A stretch of 64,000 bases of DNA, taken from assembly GCF_001625305.1 (NCBI RefSeq), contig NW_017804020.1, positions 7,029,257 through 7,093,256 on the forward strand, written 5' to 3'. The notes under the pieces are model-generated. The model ran no database searches. It saw only the letters and a program-made list of their open reading frames with translations, and was not told the origin of the DNA. The position numbers and the translations under genes were made by a program. The stretch is from Branchiostoma belcheri (Eukaryota > Chordata > Leptocardii > Amphioxiformes > Branchiostomatidae). Shown one piece after another: positions 61,001 through 64,000 of the stretch; within the stretch, counting starts at the first letter, position 1; every line of letters starts with the position of its first letter.

Positions 61001-63522
61001 GACAAGCGAGATAGAGTCAAGGTAAAAAAGGTTTTTACATCCTAATACTTAACATAGAACAATATAGCCACATAAATCTGTGCACAACCACAGGTTACAC
61101 AACTACAATACCAGAAATACCTCTCTACTCCACAAACCCAATTACACTTCCACAGCTGGTCATGGTACGTTTGCATTCAGAGGCACAACTTACTACAATG
61201 TACTACCAGCTGAACTATGACGTGTACCAACTCCATCGCAGTTTAAAGCAGCCTTGAAACGTATGTTGTATGAAACCTGACCTCCACTCCGAATATTAGT
61301 GTTTTGACCATGGAACGGCTAGGACCTTGAGTATTGGATTGTGATCATGGATTTTGTTTTCGACGCATTCGGCTTTAATTTTTCTGTATGTAACCTTGTC
61401 TTGTAACAAGCTGGTCCCCCTTGGAAAACAGCTATTGTGGGCTGAATGGGGCCACCCAGCCGTCCTGAGATTAAATAAATTAATAAATAGCTCTTGACTT
61501 CATTTTTGGTACTTCCTGATAACCTTGTACAAGGAATTGAAAGAACCAACTACTGTTGGCTACTTCTGAAGATCCAATCCCCAAAACTGGCACAGCAAAA
61601 ATGGCACAAAAAGAATATCACAATACCTGTGTGGTAGCACGACAAAAGTTCATCTGAGTTCTTCGGTACATGATGAGAATTAAACTGATCTCCGACTCAC
61701 AGACATTTACGCACCGAATTTTCGACCCAATCGTTCGATCTTTATCAGCTTTCTGATCCAACCGTTTTACCGATCCATTTTACAGATACTTTCACGGTCG
61801 ATGTTCAGGAGAACTTGCACTTCTTGTTCCGCCGCTCAGAACCTTTCAGCGTGCCACAGGGTTCTCTTTCAGTTCTCATCAATACACCGTTAACATACCT
61901 GTCTCCAAGTCATTTTACAACAACAGCTTCTTTCCCCGGACTGCAAAATTGTGGAACTCTCTTCCAAACAGTTGCTTTCCGTCCGACTACAATCCACAAA
62001 GCTTCAAAACAAAGGTCCACCGCCATCTCCTGACATAACTACAATATACTCACTTTAGTACCTCTAGCTCTATGCCTAGAAGTGGCCGAAAATAATTGGC
62101 CTTGCATTGAGCGACACCGTTAAAAGAAAAACGGGACGGTGGACGGTACTTACTTCCGACGAACTTTGACCCGACTTGGGTCGATGAAGACCAAACGATT
62201 CGGGTTGCCTCCAATTGCGCTAGAGGCGAGATTTTTTCTCTGAAATTGAGTGTATTAATCTTATGCCCTGCAGTGGGGAGTTCTACCCATCGCTGACAAC
62301 AAGGAATCAGACGAGAACTTCTACCTACTGACCGTCTACACAGGATTGAAGTCCGGTTCTGGAACATCGTCCAAAGCCGGCATCATCCTCCATGGAGCTG
62401 ATGGAGACACTGGACCGAGACCGCTGGCCGCATCCAAGAACCAGGTCTGTATAGAACATGAACATGAACATACATGTACTCATGATGTCAATGAAATTAA
62501 GACTAAAACAAAACTCACTCCTGAACTTGTACTATATCTGTTTAAGTGCACCGTTCATCCTTGCATGGGGTACTGCTCCCATCTCTGTGGATGGTGCCCC
62601 CAAACGATTGCCAACACCCTTTAAATCACATTTAAAGGAGAATCTGTGTGGCCATTGGCTATCATCTGGCCGCAAAATAAAGCTGAAATTACTGTCACAC
62701 AGGTGGATCTTTGCGTCCCTGTCCCTCTTCTATAGATGTTTTCACGGGTGCTGTTCAAAAGGAGTACTCAATACTCGTCCAAACAATGAGATCTTTTAAG
62801 CATGCAAATAGGTTCTCCTACAGTTCACATCATTACACCGTTCAAATTGCTGTTTCAAAGTCATCCTACAGCAACAGTTTCTTTCTCAGGGCTGAAAAAT
62901 TGTGGAACCTCCTCCAAAAACAAATGCTTCTCCTTCGAATAAAATCCTCAAGCGTTCAAAATAAACATCCACCGAAATCTTCTGGCAGAGTCACATGTCT
63001 ATTGATGTAGCTCAGAAGTGGTCAATTGATGAGGAGATAGGTATTTCTTTTTACACAACCGGTAAATTTTCACCTTGCTGACGTTTCGGTGTCTGTCAGA
63101 CACCTTCTTCAGAGCTTCTGACTGGAGTTCTGCATCTCGCCGCTATATGTAGCCGATGTAGGTGGCGCTTTTGTGGCGATAACTCTGTCCCAAACGTGGC
63201 TGGGTTTGTACTCCCCCTCGTCCCGGTTCATTACAGGGGATGTTCAAACTACCAACCTGATGAAATTATTTTCGGTGGTCAATTGATGCCTTTAAAATCA
63301 GTAGCTACTAGTAGCAATGAATACAGTTAAAATGTTATATAATAAGATTCCGTCCTCACAGGTTTTTCAGCGCGGTAATATCTGCAGTTTTCTGTTGTCC
63401 ACGGCTAAAAACCTCGGACAGTTGACCAATGTTCACGTGTGGCACGACAACTCTGGGGAAGGGGGCGATGCCAGCTGGTTCCTTGATAGGATAGTCGTTG
63501 GAGACATACGCAGAAACAAACG
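32149..63522 (+). CDS. Polycystin-1 family protein, PKDREJ-like (N-terminal 1130 codons, 21 exons, continues)
   Basis: Polycystin-1 family proteins are large membrane receptors with a REJ module, a self-cleaving GAIN/GPS, PLAT and 11 TM helices. Exons: 32149-32187, 33056-33104, 33440-33493, 34486-34557, 36147-36570, 37593-37774, 39531-39701, 47994-48235, 50129-50269, 51645-51848, 52785-52928, 54130-54235, 54760-54851, 55876-56127, 56573-56704, 57552-57714, 58936-59127, 59731-59900, 60791-61021, 62274-62444, 63362-63522. All phases agree. Features: signal peptide (hydrophobic core about residues 18-28), REJ from about 72 on, GPS cysteines at 924, 942 and 955 with HLT at 959-961, TM about 991-1011, PLAT from about 1037. 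No lectin, LRR or PKD repeat is seen. The N-terminal four exons are less certain than the rest. Confidence 0.88.
32451..32830. mobile_element. PIF/Harbinger-like MITE, GGCCACACCGACTTAA type
   Basis: 380 bp in intron 1, TAA on both sides (32448-32450, 32831-32833). Ends ggccacaccgacttaatttt and the complement. Confidence 0.93.
33056..33104 (+). CDS. Polycystin-like exon 2, signal peptide core
   Basis: Encodes VRFRLLVLLFLFSIFE between a cttcacag acceptor and a gtaagt donor: two arginines followed by a strongly hydrophobic run, as in a signal peptide. Confidence 0.7.
33440..33493 (+). CDS. Polycystin-like exon 3
   Basis: 54 nt encoding NDNIVCKQKPSRLCRTG. Phases fit both neighbours. Two cysteines, no recognised domain. 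Confidence 0.6.
33766..34440. other. Intron sequence with dispersed repeat
   Basis: 34235-34385 matches the repeat at 18350-18490 (gaggaaatctgtcag, aatagctagaatcagc). The rest is AT-rich with no feature identified. Confidence 0.45.
34486..34557 (+). CDS. Polycystin-like exon 4
   Basis: 72 nt encoding VEMNSGEVTLTTPAPTSSSN and a few more residues. The Ser/Thr/Pro-rich content suggests an O-glycosylated linker. Acceptor cttacag, donor gtgagt. Confidence 0.7.
35410..35572. repeat. (CTCTCC)n low-complexity tract with assembly gap
   Basis: Polypyrimidine repeat of ctctct/ccctct units broken by N at 35522-35541. Open frames across it are artefacts. Confidence 0.95.
35830..36055 (+). pseudogene. 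LINE 3' end, 'ttagccttcgggcat' family (copy 4)
   Basis: Close copy of 30310-30530: aaacccactaattatgcaga, caattagccttcgggcatga. It lies about 90 bp upstream of polycystin exon 5. Confidence 0.8.
36147..36570 (+). CDS. Polycystin-like exon 5, REJ region start
   Basis: 424 nt, the longest exon. It contains ITVEISGGHLRVVGTAEAAV and FAWHCRQKDSNGTF, a pattern of the beginning of REJ modules (a W plus C in a beta-sandwich repeat), with N-x-S/T sites. Confidence 0.88.
36850..37095 (+). pseudogene. LINE ORF2 C-terminal fragment with (ATG)n tail
   Basis: Readable as LSLAGHVVRSEEPASRLLLW, then LKKLIETETGLQGLELISAM and KDRKFWRSNFVCSTSSEDD. This is the GHV-R...DR-x-W-R pattern at the C terminus of RTE/I-like reverse transcriptases. 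It ends in (gatgat)n. Confidence 0.75.
37096..37592. other. Intron, no feature identified
   Basis: AT-rich sequence before exon 6. Confidence 0.4.
37593..37774 (+). CDS. Polycystin-like exon 6, REJ region
   Basis: Encodes CVSNCLAFVNPTKDIKLVAN, CTSCG and then MTFSWQLYEED, a Cys-rich REJ repeat with the typical Y/F-x-W core. Confidence 0.9.
37805..38311. mobile_element. Long foldback element, GTTTAAAGTTAAAACTTTTG ends
   Basis: The arms (about 37805-37945 and 38165-38311) mirror each other, including cctagagctttcgaccagtc and gtgacgtcaacactgggtc. Fragments of the family occur at 5030-5150, 24760-24880, 54329-54660 and 56410-56560. No transposase seen. Confidence 0.9.
38395..38743. mobile_element. 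Inverted-repeat element, GTCACC/GGTGAC family (copy 3)
   Basis: The left arm has ttcagccgacgtttcggtga and the right arm mirrors it with tcaccgaaacgtcggctgaa. Ends cctgatgaaactattcacag. Shares cacctgtgctgcagtgcaat with copies 1 and 2. Confidence 0.85.
39057..39404. mobile_element. PIF/Harbinger-like MITE, GGCCATGTTGATT type, right end decayed
   Basis: After TAA it reads gcccatgttgatttaattat and atggatgacatccgcgc. The interior matches 15218-15614. The right end is reduced to ggatataatcaaatc. Confidence 0.75.
39531..39701 (+). CDS. Polycystin-like exon 7, REJ region
   Basis: Encodes VAKYSLEFGKKYRFRINGQP and then YNMTCSAIPTA. Its donor opens the 8.3-kb intron that contains the split-direct-repeat retrotransposon. 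Confidence 0.9.
39906..40005 (+). repeat. Split direct repeat A1 (element 5' end, promoter-like)
   Basis: Identical to 46896-46995. It contains ATTGG, TGACGTCA at 39940-39947, CCAAT at 39948-39952 and TTATAAGG at 39960-39967, with a pyrimidine-rich tccattctgccc start-site-like stretch 20-30 bp downstream. Confidence 0.95.
39925..39995 (+). promoter_or_regulatory. Candidate retrotransposon promoter in repeat A1
   Basis: Inverted CCAAT, CRE (TGACGTCA), CCAAT and a TATA-like TTATAAGG lie within about 45 bp in canonical order. The motifs are seen. Promoter activity is inferred. Confidence 0.65.
40497..40829 (+). CDS. Ngaro-type element leader ORF with QQDAPQG repeats
   Basis: 110-codon open frame, ATG to TAG, in the 5' part of the element. 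Residues about 33-88 are eight QQDAPQG-like heptapeptides, from a 21-nt tandem DNA repeat at about 40597-40765. The flanks are Gln/Arg/Pro-rich. It could be a gag N terminus or a chance frame: the repeat is open in several frames on both strands, so the coding claim is weak. Confidence 0.35.
   Translation: MPRRGGQQRQPEQGGVEHIQPPDPQNNVAPQRQQDAPQGQQDAPQGQQDAPRGQQDTPQGQQDAPQGQQDAPQGQQDAPQGQQDAPQGQRAARQEQAWHRLQRTRSRGRR
40597..40765 (+). repeat. 21-bp tandem repeat
   Basis: About eight units of caacaggatgcaccgcaggg plus one base, with few substitutions. Confidence 0.92.
41153..41356 (+). repeat. 105-bp tandem duplication containing hairpins
   Basis: Two nearly identical units start at 41153 and 41258 (attactcccgtggtgagcta). 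In each unit gtgagctac pairs with gtagctcac about 36 bp on, with inner palindromic acaccgggtgt and ggat...atcc. It sits in the element's leader, before gag. Confidence 0.92.
41593..42030 (+). pseudogene. Gag remnant with CCHC zinc knuckle
   Basis: One frame runs from an ATG at about 41593 to TAA at 42028-42030, interrupted by TAA at 41815 and 41917. It contains VQELKKQFGAMKQERTTDIR and ends with CFRCHKVGHVGRDCKEGK, a C-x2-C-x4-H-x4-C zinc knuckle that would bind element RNA. A TATAAAAG sequence lies at about 41469-41476. Confidence 0.8.
42031..42820 (+). other. Element body, expected reverse transcriptase region, not readable
   Basis: No YxDD or other reverse transcriptase core motif could be read on either strand. 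42390-42570 has short gccagggggcg repeats. The region is shorter than a full reverse transcriptase would need, so a deletion is likely. Confidence 0.5.
42825..43475 (+). pseudogene. RT-connection and RNase H remnant of the Ngaro-type element
   Basis: Readable pieces, in order and across frameshifts: SQLYPAQCLEFL and SVRLTFRLP (about 42830-42905), PVSFGLAVPAAIL (about 42997), SDVSGFKW with YWTGQ (about 43198-43282), KEAEALRQVLMFMEE (about 43298) and HVDNTNVISAGNNQGGKAS (about 43412-43468). The D, E and D of these blocks match the RNase H catalytic order D-E-D as known for DIRS-like pol proteins. Confidence 0.8.
43540..43890 (+). pseudogene. Post-RNase H domain remnant
   Basis: NEADAPSRLTKASDVLLHRK at 43548 and NYFAFPPFSLLTALVNFVMQ at 43767, then VVPDRFPKG. 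This NxADxxSR ... FPPFxLL ... VVP pattern follows RNase H in DIRS/Ngaro pol proteins. At least one frameshift lies between the blocks. Confidence 0.75.
44655..45123 (+). pseudogene. Tyrosine recombinase remnant, N-terminal and first catalytic part
   Basis: TVNTYVGKLSNSQRLG, then NPARGKVVKQYPASVTAEQL form the core-binding half. SGDRLADLLGTRTAEVSRLP (about 44948-45008) carries the first catalytic arginine. The frame contains stops, and the sequence is cut by a LINE at 45132. Confidence 0.8.
45132..45956 (-). pseudogene. LINE (RTE/I-like) ORF2 fragment inserted in the recombinase
   Basis: On the - strand it starts in the reverse transcriptase with MDYADDVALL (YADD codons at 45928-45939). It continues with YLGSLITSDCKSDQDVKRRL, shifts frame once near 45616-45659, and goes on with VLLYGAESWTITKSLAQKLD and RDLCGTVAAMRQTMTPAED to a stop. 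It ends in a (GATT) tail and is flanked by TGGTCAAT at 45124-45131 and 45957-45964. Confidence 0.92.
45965..46315 (+). pseudogene. Tyrosine recombinase remnant, catalytic C-terminal part
   Basis: LQKLGVDQGETCHGCRAV contains the H-x-x-R box (His codon at 46126, Arg codon at 46135). VVDHVG is followed by TGA where the family has W. AAYYMDW (tyrosines at 46228-46233) gives the nucleophile, and VMKLGEATSRLAAE closes it after a frameshift. The order fits a tyrosine recombinase. Confidence 0.82.
46316..46827 (+). other. Element 3' noncoding region
   Basis: Between the recombinase and B1. Purine-rich from 46600, with the repeated pattern tttc-g-cgaaag (46645-46740: ttcgaacgaa, ttcagtcgaaag, ttctagcgaaag), which forms three small hairpins. 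Confidence 0.5.
46828..46897 (+). repeat. Split direct repeat B1
   Basis: gcgcgac-nnn-ggcactgccccataa and on to gtggatagtaacct, repeated at 47157-47226 with three substitutions near the start. Its last two bases overlap A2. Confidence 0.93.
46896..46995 (+). repeat. Split direct repeat A2
   Basis: 100-bp exact copy of 39906-40005, including the CRE at 46930-46937 and TATAA at 46951. It follows B1 directly. Confidence 0.95.
47157..47226 (+). repeat. Split direct repeat B2 (element 3' end)
   Basis: Second copy of B1. The shared sequence stops at gtaacct, which marks the inferred 3' boundary. Confidence 0.92.
47560..47975 (-). pseudogene. LINE (CR1/Jockey-like) 3' end, copy 3 (minus strand)
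   Basis: Same family as 9412-9991 and 14519-14925. On the - strand VRPNLEYAATVWGPYTRKDK is followed by MSRLCMMYKVTNKLVDVPTT and a block ending IVEWNSLRPSTVGA, with internal deletions. Its 5' truncation point lies about 20 bp before polycystin exon 8. Confidence 0.88.
47994..48235 (+). CDS. Polycystin-like exon 8, REJ region
   Basis: 242 nt encoding AETGFNISVSIPENETGLVD and DEDYAVTIAVTAVGDDGSYS. A minus-strand LINE reaches to within about 20 bp of its acceptor. Confidence 0.9.
48420..48480. repeat. (TA)n microsatellite with assembly gap
   Basis: (ta)n run ending in N at 48459-48478. Confidence 0.95.
48739..48985. mobile_element. Foldback MITE, relative of 989-1317
   Basis: The arms mirror each other (acgcaaaaaggagttactca and the complement, gtagcatccactacctttcg). 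The centre is shorter than in the copy at 989. Confidence 0.85.
49000..49611. other. Intron, no feature identified
   Basis: AT-rich. atggcgtcataaaatggc and similar small palindromes only. Confidence 0.35.
49612..50105 (-). pseudogene. LINE 3' end with C-terminal zinc-finger-like domain (minus strand, copy 2)
   Basis: On the - strand, a frame like that at 28119-28535 is readable as VHFLLHCPVYN and VTLLSNLQSLVDSTFDLRNL. The poly-T at 49613-49622 is its A-tail. Its truncated 5' end lies about 25 bp from exon 9. Confidence 0.82.
50129..50269 (+). CDS. Polycystin-like exon 9
   Basis: 47 codons including LKDALQLWKLILSLSYKAEI. Phase 0/0. A minus-strand LINE ends about 25 bp before the acceptor. 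Confidence 0.88.
50456..51302. mobile_element. Foldback element with arms of 20-bp tandem units
   Basis: The left arm (50456-50756) is an array of atacagtgcaattttacgga and atacagtgcaatcgtattag half-units. The right arm (51030-51292) is the same array inverted, broken by a (TA)n run at 51167-51203. The centre carries a second inverted pair, acacatatttctgtgtttttcg-like at about 50818 and cgaaaaatacagaaatatgtg at about 50938. The layout recalls Drosophila FB and sea urchin TU elements. Confidence 0.9.
51395..51612. mobile_element. Foldback MITE, GTAACATCTGTGTCCATAAT ends (copy 1)
   Basis: About 95-bp arms (gtgtccataatatcaccagg, ccaccttgagaaatagtgtg, cttaaagatatttttactgc) with a short centre. 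Ends 32 bp before polycystin exon 10. Confidence 0.92.
51645..51848 (+). CDS. Polycystin-like exon 10
   Basis: 68 codons including LTNQGYGALLEQALNYSAFY. Phase 0/0. A foldback MITE ends 32 bp before the acceptor. It joins exon 11 directly in frame. Confidence 0.88.
51969..52028. repeat. (GT)n microsatellite
   Basis: About 30 gt units with one ta interruption. Confidence 0.97.
52037..52350. repeat. Dispersed repeat shared with 58245-58450
   Basis: taatggata-ggttg, ttttcacag/tttcacagg, gttacatgacctccttgaca and ggtgaatgagaagat recur in the same order at 58250-58400. It contains a splice-like pseudo-exon. Confidence 0.7.
52383..52600 (-). repeat. LINE 3' tail fragment
   Basis: aagaactttattgaacgaca, atggtacaatgtatgac, resembling 25150 and 26650. 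Confidence 0.6.
52785..52928 (+). CDS. Polycystin-like exon 11
   Basis: 48 codons, LQLFVRSTLIDILSARMTVV and on. Helical character fits the start of a GAIN subdomain A. Confidence 0.88.
52965..53417. mobile_element. PIF/Harbinger-like MITE, GGCCACAGCMAAGTAA type (copy 3)
   Basis: Starts after TTA with ggccacagccaagtaa and ends aatttactagctgtggcc. The interior matches 29626-30025. Confidence 0.85.
53790..54123. mobile_element. Inverted-repeat element ending cctgatgaaactattttcgg (copy 1)
   Basis: agcttctgacgggagttctg with cttctcgccgctat is mirrored by gcggcgagaagcagaact and ccagtcagaagct. The inner ctgggtttgtatcccccctc is shared with 63045-63275. The right end abuts the acceptor of polycystin exon 12. 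Confidence 0.85.
54130..54235 (+). CDS. Polycystin-like exon 12
   Basis: Encodes VSAVKALHEASDTLQLSAQT. The donor after ATA-A was chosen because it alone keeps the frame with exon 13. The acceptor lies 6 bp past a transposon end. Confidence 0.82.
54329..54660. mobile_element. Foldback element of the 37805 family, shorter
   Basis: Arms cctagagctttcgaccagtc and gactggtcgaaag, with gtgacgtcacactggg and the complement inside. Confidence 0.8.
54760..54851 (+). CDS. Polycystin-like exon 13
   Basis: Encodes IQNGLGFVSGNVLDENGISF and then SSAIDWMEN. Acceptor cttttag, donor gtaaga. Confidence 0.88.
55200..55875. other. Intron, no feature identified
   Basis: Mixed sequence. 55312-55360 (tattacctccgggtgaggag) resembles a common repeat start. 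No coding signal. Confidence 0.35.
55876..56127 (+). CDS. Polycystin-like exon 14
   Basis: 84 codons including VVTLLLTTTDTLTRVLLSAT and VEGSVSLPDQAAVFGNESSI, the start of the GAIN beta-sandwich. Confidence 0.92.
56402..56566. mobile_element. Half of a 37805-family foldback element
   Basis: tttaaagttaaaacttttgt through gtgacgtcaacactgggtca, then lost. The remnant reaches to within about 10 bp of exon 15. Confidence 0.8.
56573..56704 (+). CDS. Polycystin-like exon 15, GAIN
   Basis: Encodes FMAFPRNPFLWNQGDQVRSA, VLSLDFFED and on. The NPF-W pattern is typical of this region in PKD1-like proteins. Confidence 0.92.
56731..56951. mobile_element. Foldback MITE, GTAACATCTGTGTCCATAAT ends (copy 2)
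   Basis: Near-identical arms to copy 1 at 51395-51612. Starts 27 bp after the donor of polycystin exon 15. Confidence 0.92.
57370..57507. repeat. (GATC/AATC)n tetranucleotide array
   Basis: Runs of atcaatcaatcgatcgatcg. Palindromic GATC blocks alternate with AATC blocks. It encodes a spurious SIDRSIDR-type frame. Confidence 0.97.
57552..57714 (+). CDS. Polycystin-like exon 16, GAIN
   Basis: Encodes FYVKNYDEPGFPEVVFMNDS and on. The acceptor is ttgctaag, somewhat weak but the only one that fits. A (GATC)n array lies just upstream. Confidence 0.85.
57823..58237. mobile_element. PIF/Harbinger-like MITE, GGCCACAGCAAGTAA type (copy 4)
   Basis: 415 bp, TTA on both sides (57820-57822, 58238-58240). 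Nearly identical to 21793-22210. Confidence 0.94.
58440..58935. other. Intron, no feature identified
   Basis: AT-rich, with a short local duplication (cgggaagtgtttgggatttt near 58495 and ggaagtgtttggggtttt near 58525). Confidence 0.4.
58936..59127 (+). CDS. Polycystin-like exon 17, GAIN
   Basis: Encodes YQVYMQYNEPPTPDHYNFTT and NGTYYIGVKEL. Acceptor ctcaacag, donor gtgcgt. Confidence 0.92.
59483..59648. mobile_element. Foldback MITE, CTGTTCTCCAACTCAT ends
   Basis: ctgttctccaactcataaat and ctcaccggaattttcgactg are mirrored at the right end. 166 bp, about 80 bp before exon 18. Confidence 0.9.
59731..59900 (+). CDS. Polycystin-like exon 18, first half of GPS
   Basis: Encodes VCRDVPGVSMADVKARL, then PRCTWWDQGEHTPGQWDPSG and a Cys. 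The two cysteines and the W residues are the first half of the GPS motif. Confidence 0.95.
60000..60385 (+). pseudogene. LINE 3' end with HFxxNC motif
   Basis: IEDEQHFILNCTLYNDKRTK and on to IKECLDLGTSSIS with a stop. The 3' UTR cttacgaaagtcgctgaact and tcaataaagttctc also occur at 31645-31690, so both belong to one family. Confidence 0.8.
60556..60590. repeat. (CT)n microsatellite
   Basis: tctctctctc run of about 30 bp. Confidence 0.95.
60791..61021 (+). CDS. Polycystin-like exon 19, GPS cleavage site and first TM
   Basis: Encodes CLTTHLTAFGSDF, the GPS cleavage tripeptide HL-T, and then the membrane segment TVIVMFGIYFIIVLFVF followed by KADKRDR. Confidence 0.97.
61085..61490 (+). pseudogene. 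LINE ORF2 C-terminal fragment
   Basis: Readable as HNYNTRNTSLLHKPNYTSTA and FRGTTYYNVLPAEL, the basic C-terminal stretch of a non-LTR element, then a 3' UTR ending taaataaattaataaatag. Confidence 0.65.
61783..62040 (+). pseudogene. LINE ORF2 C-terminal fragment, FHGRCS family (copy 2)
   Basis: YFHGRCSGELALLVPP, then NNSFFPRTAKLWNSLPNSCF and a stop. Relative of 25140-26120 (minus) and 62455-63010. Confidence 0.82.
62274..62444 (+). CDS. Polycystin-like exon 20, PLAT start
   Basis: Encodes FYLLTVYTGLKSGSGTSSKA and then IILHGADGDTGPRPL, the standard N-terminal half of a PLAT/LH2 domain in PKD1 proteins. Confidence 0.97.
62455..63010 (+). pseudogene. LINE ORF2 C-terminal fragment, FHGCCS family (copy 3)
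   Basis: LTPELVLYLFKCTVHPCMGY, RWIFASLSLFYRCFHGCCSK and NSFFLRAEKLWNLLQ across frameshifts. It lies between the two PLAT exons. Confidence 0.82.
63045..63275. mobile_element. Element ending cctgatgaaattattttcgg (copy 2)
   Basis: cgtttcggtgtctgtcagac, cgccgctatatgtagccgat and ctgggtttgtactccccctc match 53790-54123. Confidence 0.8.
63362..63522 (+). CDS. Polycystin-like exon 21, PLAT end
   Basis: Encodes FQRGNICSFLLSTAKNLGQL and then HVWHDNSGEGGDASWFLDRI, the C-terminal half of PLAT. Ends in phase 2 at gtgcgt. The gene continues beyond the window. Confidence 0.96.
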
Positions 63523-63599
63523 GTGCGTGCTATATAATCATGGTTACAAAAGCTAGATGCACTGGATAACTTTTTGATAATTATAAAATAGCATAAAAT

Positions 63600-64000
63600 T
63601 TATTTCATTGATGTTAGCTAAGTGTCCTTAAAGGTGCATTATGTAACTCTTTTTGCACCAAAAATTGAAATGCTTCATCTTTTCAACATATTGTTCAATT
63701 ACCTCTTAACAGCCCACACGAGGCGCAAAAAATCAGAATGTAAACAAACATGGCTCATAGCTGTGTTTTCAGCTTTAATTATTTAAAGTCGTAAGGCGCC
63801 ATAGTATGGCACATCCATTTCCTGAATGACAGTTATTTGCAATGGAGTAGGTTAACGTTGATTCAACTCACCCTGTAAAGAAATGACCAGAAAATAAACT
63901 TTTAGTATCGTCCTAATGTTACACAATGCAGCTTTAAAGGATAAGTACTTTTGGCATCCTTTCAATCTTGTAGTGATTAAGAAATGTCTTACTCCATTTT
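63600..64000 (+). other. Intron after PLAT, dispersed repeat
   Basis: 63855-63950 (gttgattcaactcaccctgt, gaaatgaccagaaaataaac) matches pieces near 865-905 and 32369-32420. No further exon was found before the window ends. Confidence 0.5.

Noticed and set aside
1..64000. CRISPR array or prokaryotic-type operon
   Set aside because: Spliced genes, introns and eukaryotic repeats throughout. The regular arrays (9174, 50456) have no unique spacers.

Overview
This is a stretch of a repeat-rich animal genome assembly, with two 20-base runs of N marking gaps. GT/AG introns, two conserved metazoan genes and the style of the repeats suggest an invertebrate deuterostome. An amphioxus (Branchiostoma) is the best guess, but that is inference. 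Both genes lie on the + strand, and every exon given was fixed by reading frame, intron phase and splice consensus. No database search was possible.

Region 1 (24-17680) is the 3' part of VPS54, a subunit of the GARP tethering complex. Fifteen exons join in frame to 634 codons plus a stop; the N-terminal part lies before the window. Its introns hold foldback elements, MITEs, tRNA-derived SINEs, LINE 3' ends and a 40-bp minisatellite built of hairpins.

Region 2 (17681-32148) is intergenic. No host gene was found in it. It holds 3' ends of several LINE families, PIF/Harbinger-like MITEs flanked by TWA duplications, a SINE, and other inverted-repeat elements.

Region 3 (32149-63522, running off the window) is a polycystin-1 family gene. 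It has a signal peptide, a REJ region, a GAIN/GPS module with the HLT cleavage motif, a first membrane segment and the PLAT domain. Twenty-one exons join in frame to 1130 codons. The 11-TM/channel part should follow downstream. No lectin, LRR or PKD repeat was seen, so the layout resembles PKDREJ.

Region 4, inside intron 7 of that gene, holds the most striking object: a 7.3-kb retrotransposon (39906-47226) with split direct repeats in the order A1 ... B1-A2 ... B2. It keeps remnants of a CCHC gag, an RNase H with its flanking regions, and a tyrosine recombinase whose H-x-x-R and tyrosine are still readable. This matches the Ngaro/DIRS group. The recombinase is split by a later LINE insertion with an 8-bp target duplication.

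A second theme is that transposon sequence in the polycystin gene often reaches to within about 5-40 bp of exon splice sites (exons 8, 9, 10, 12 and 15).
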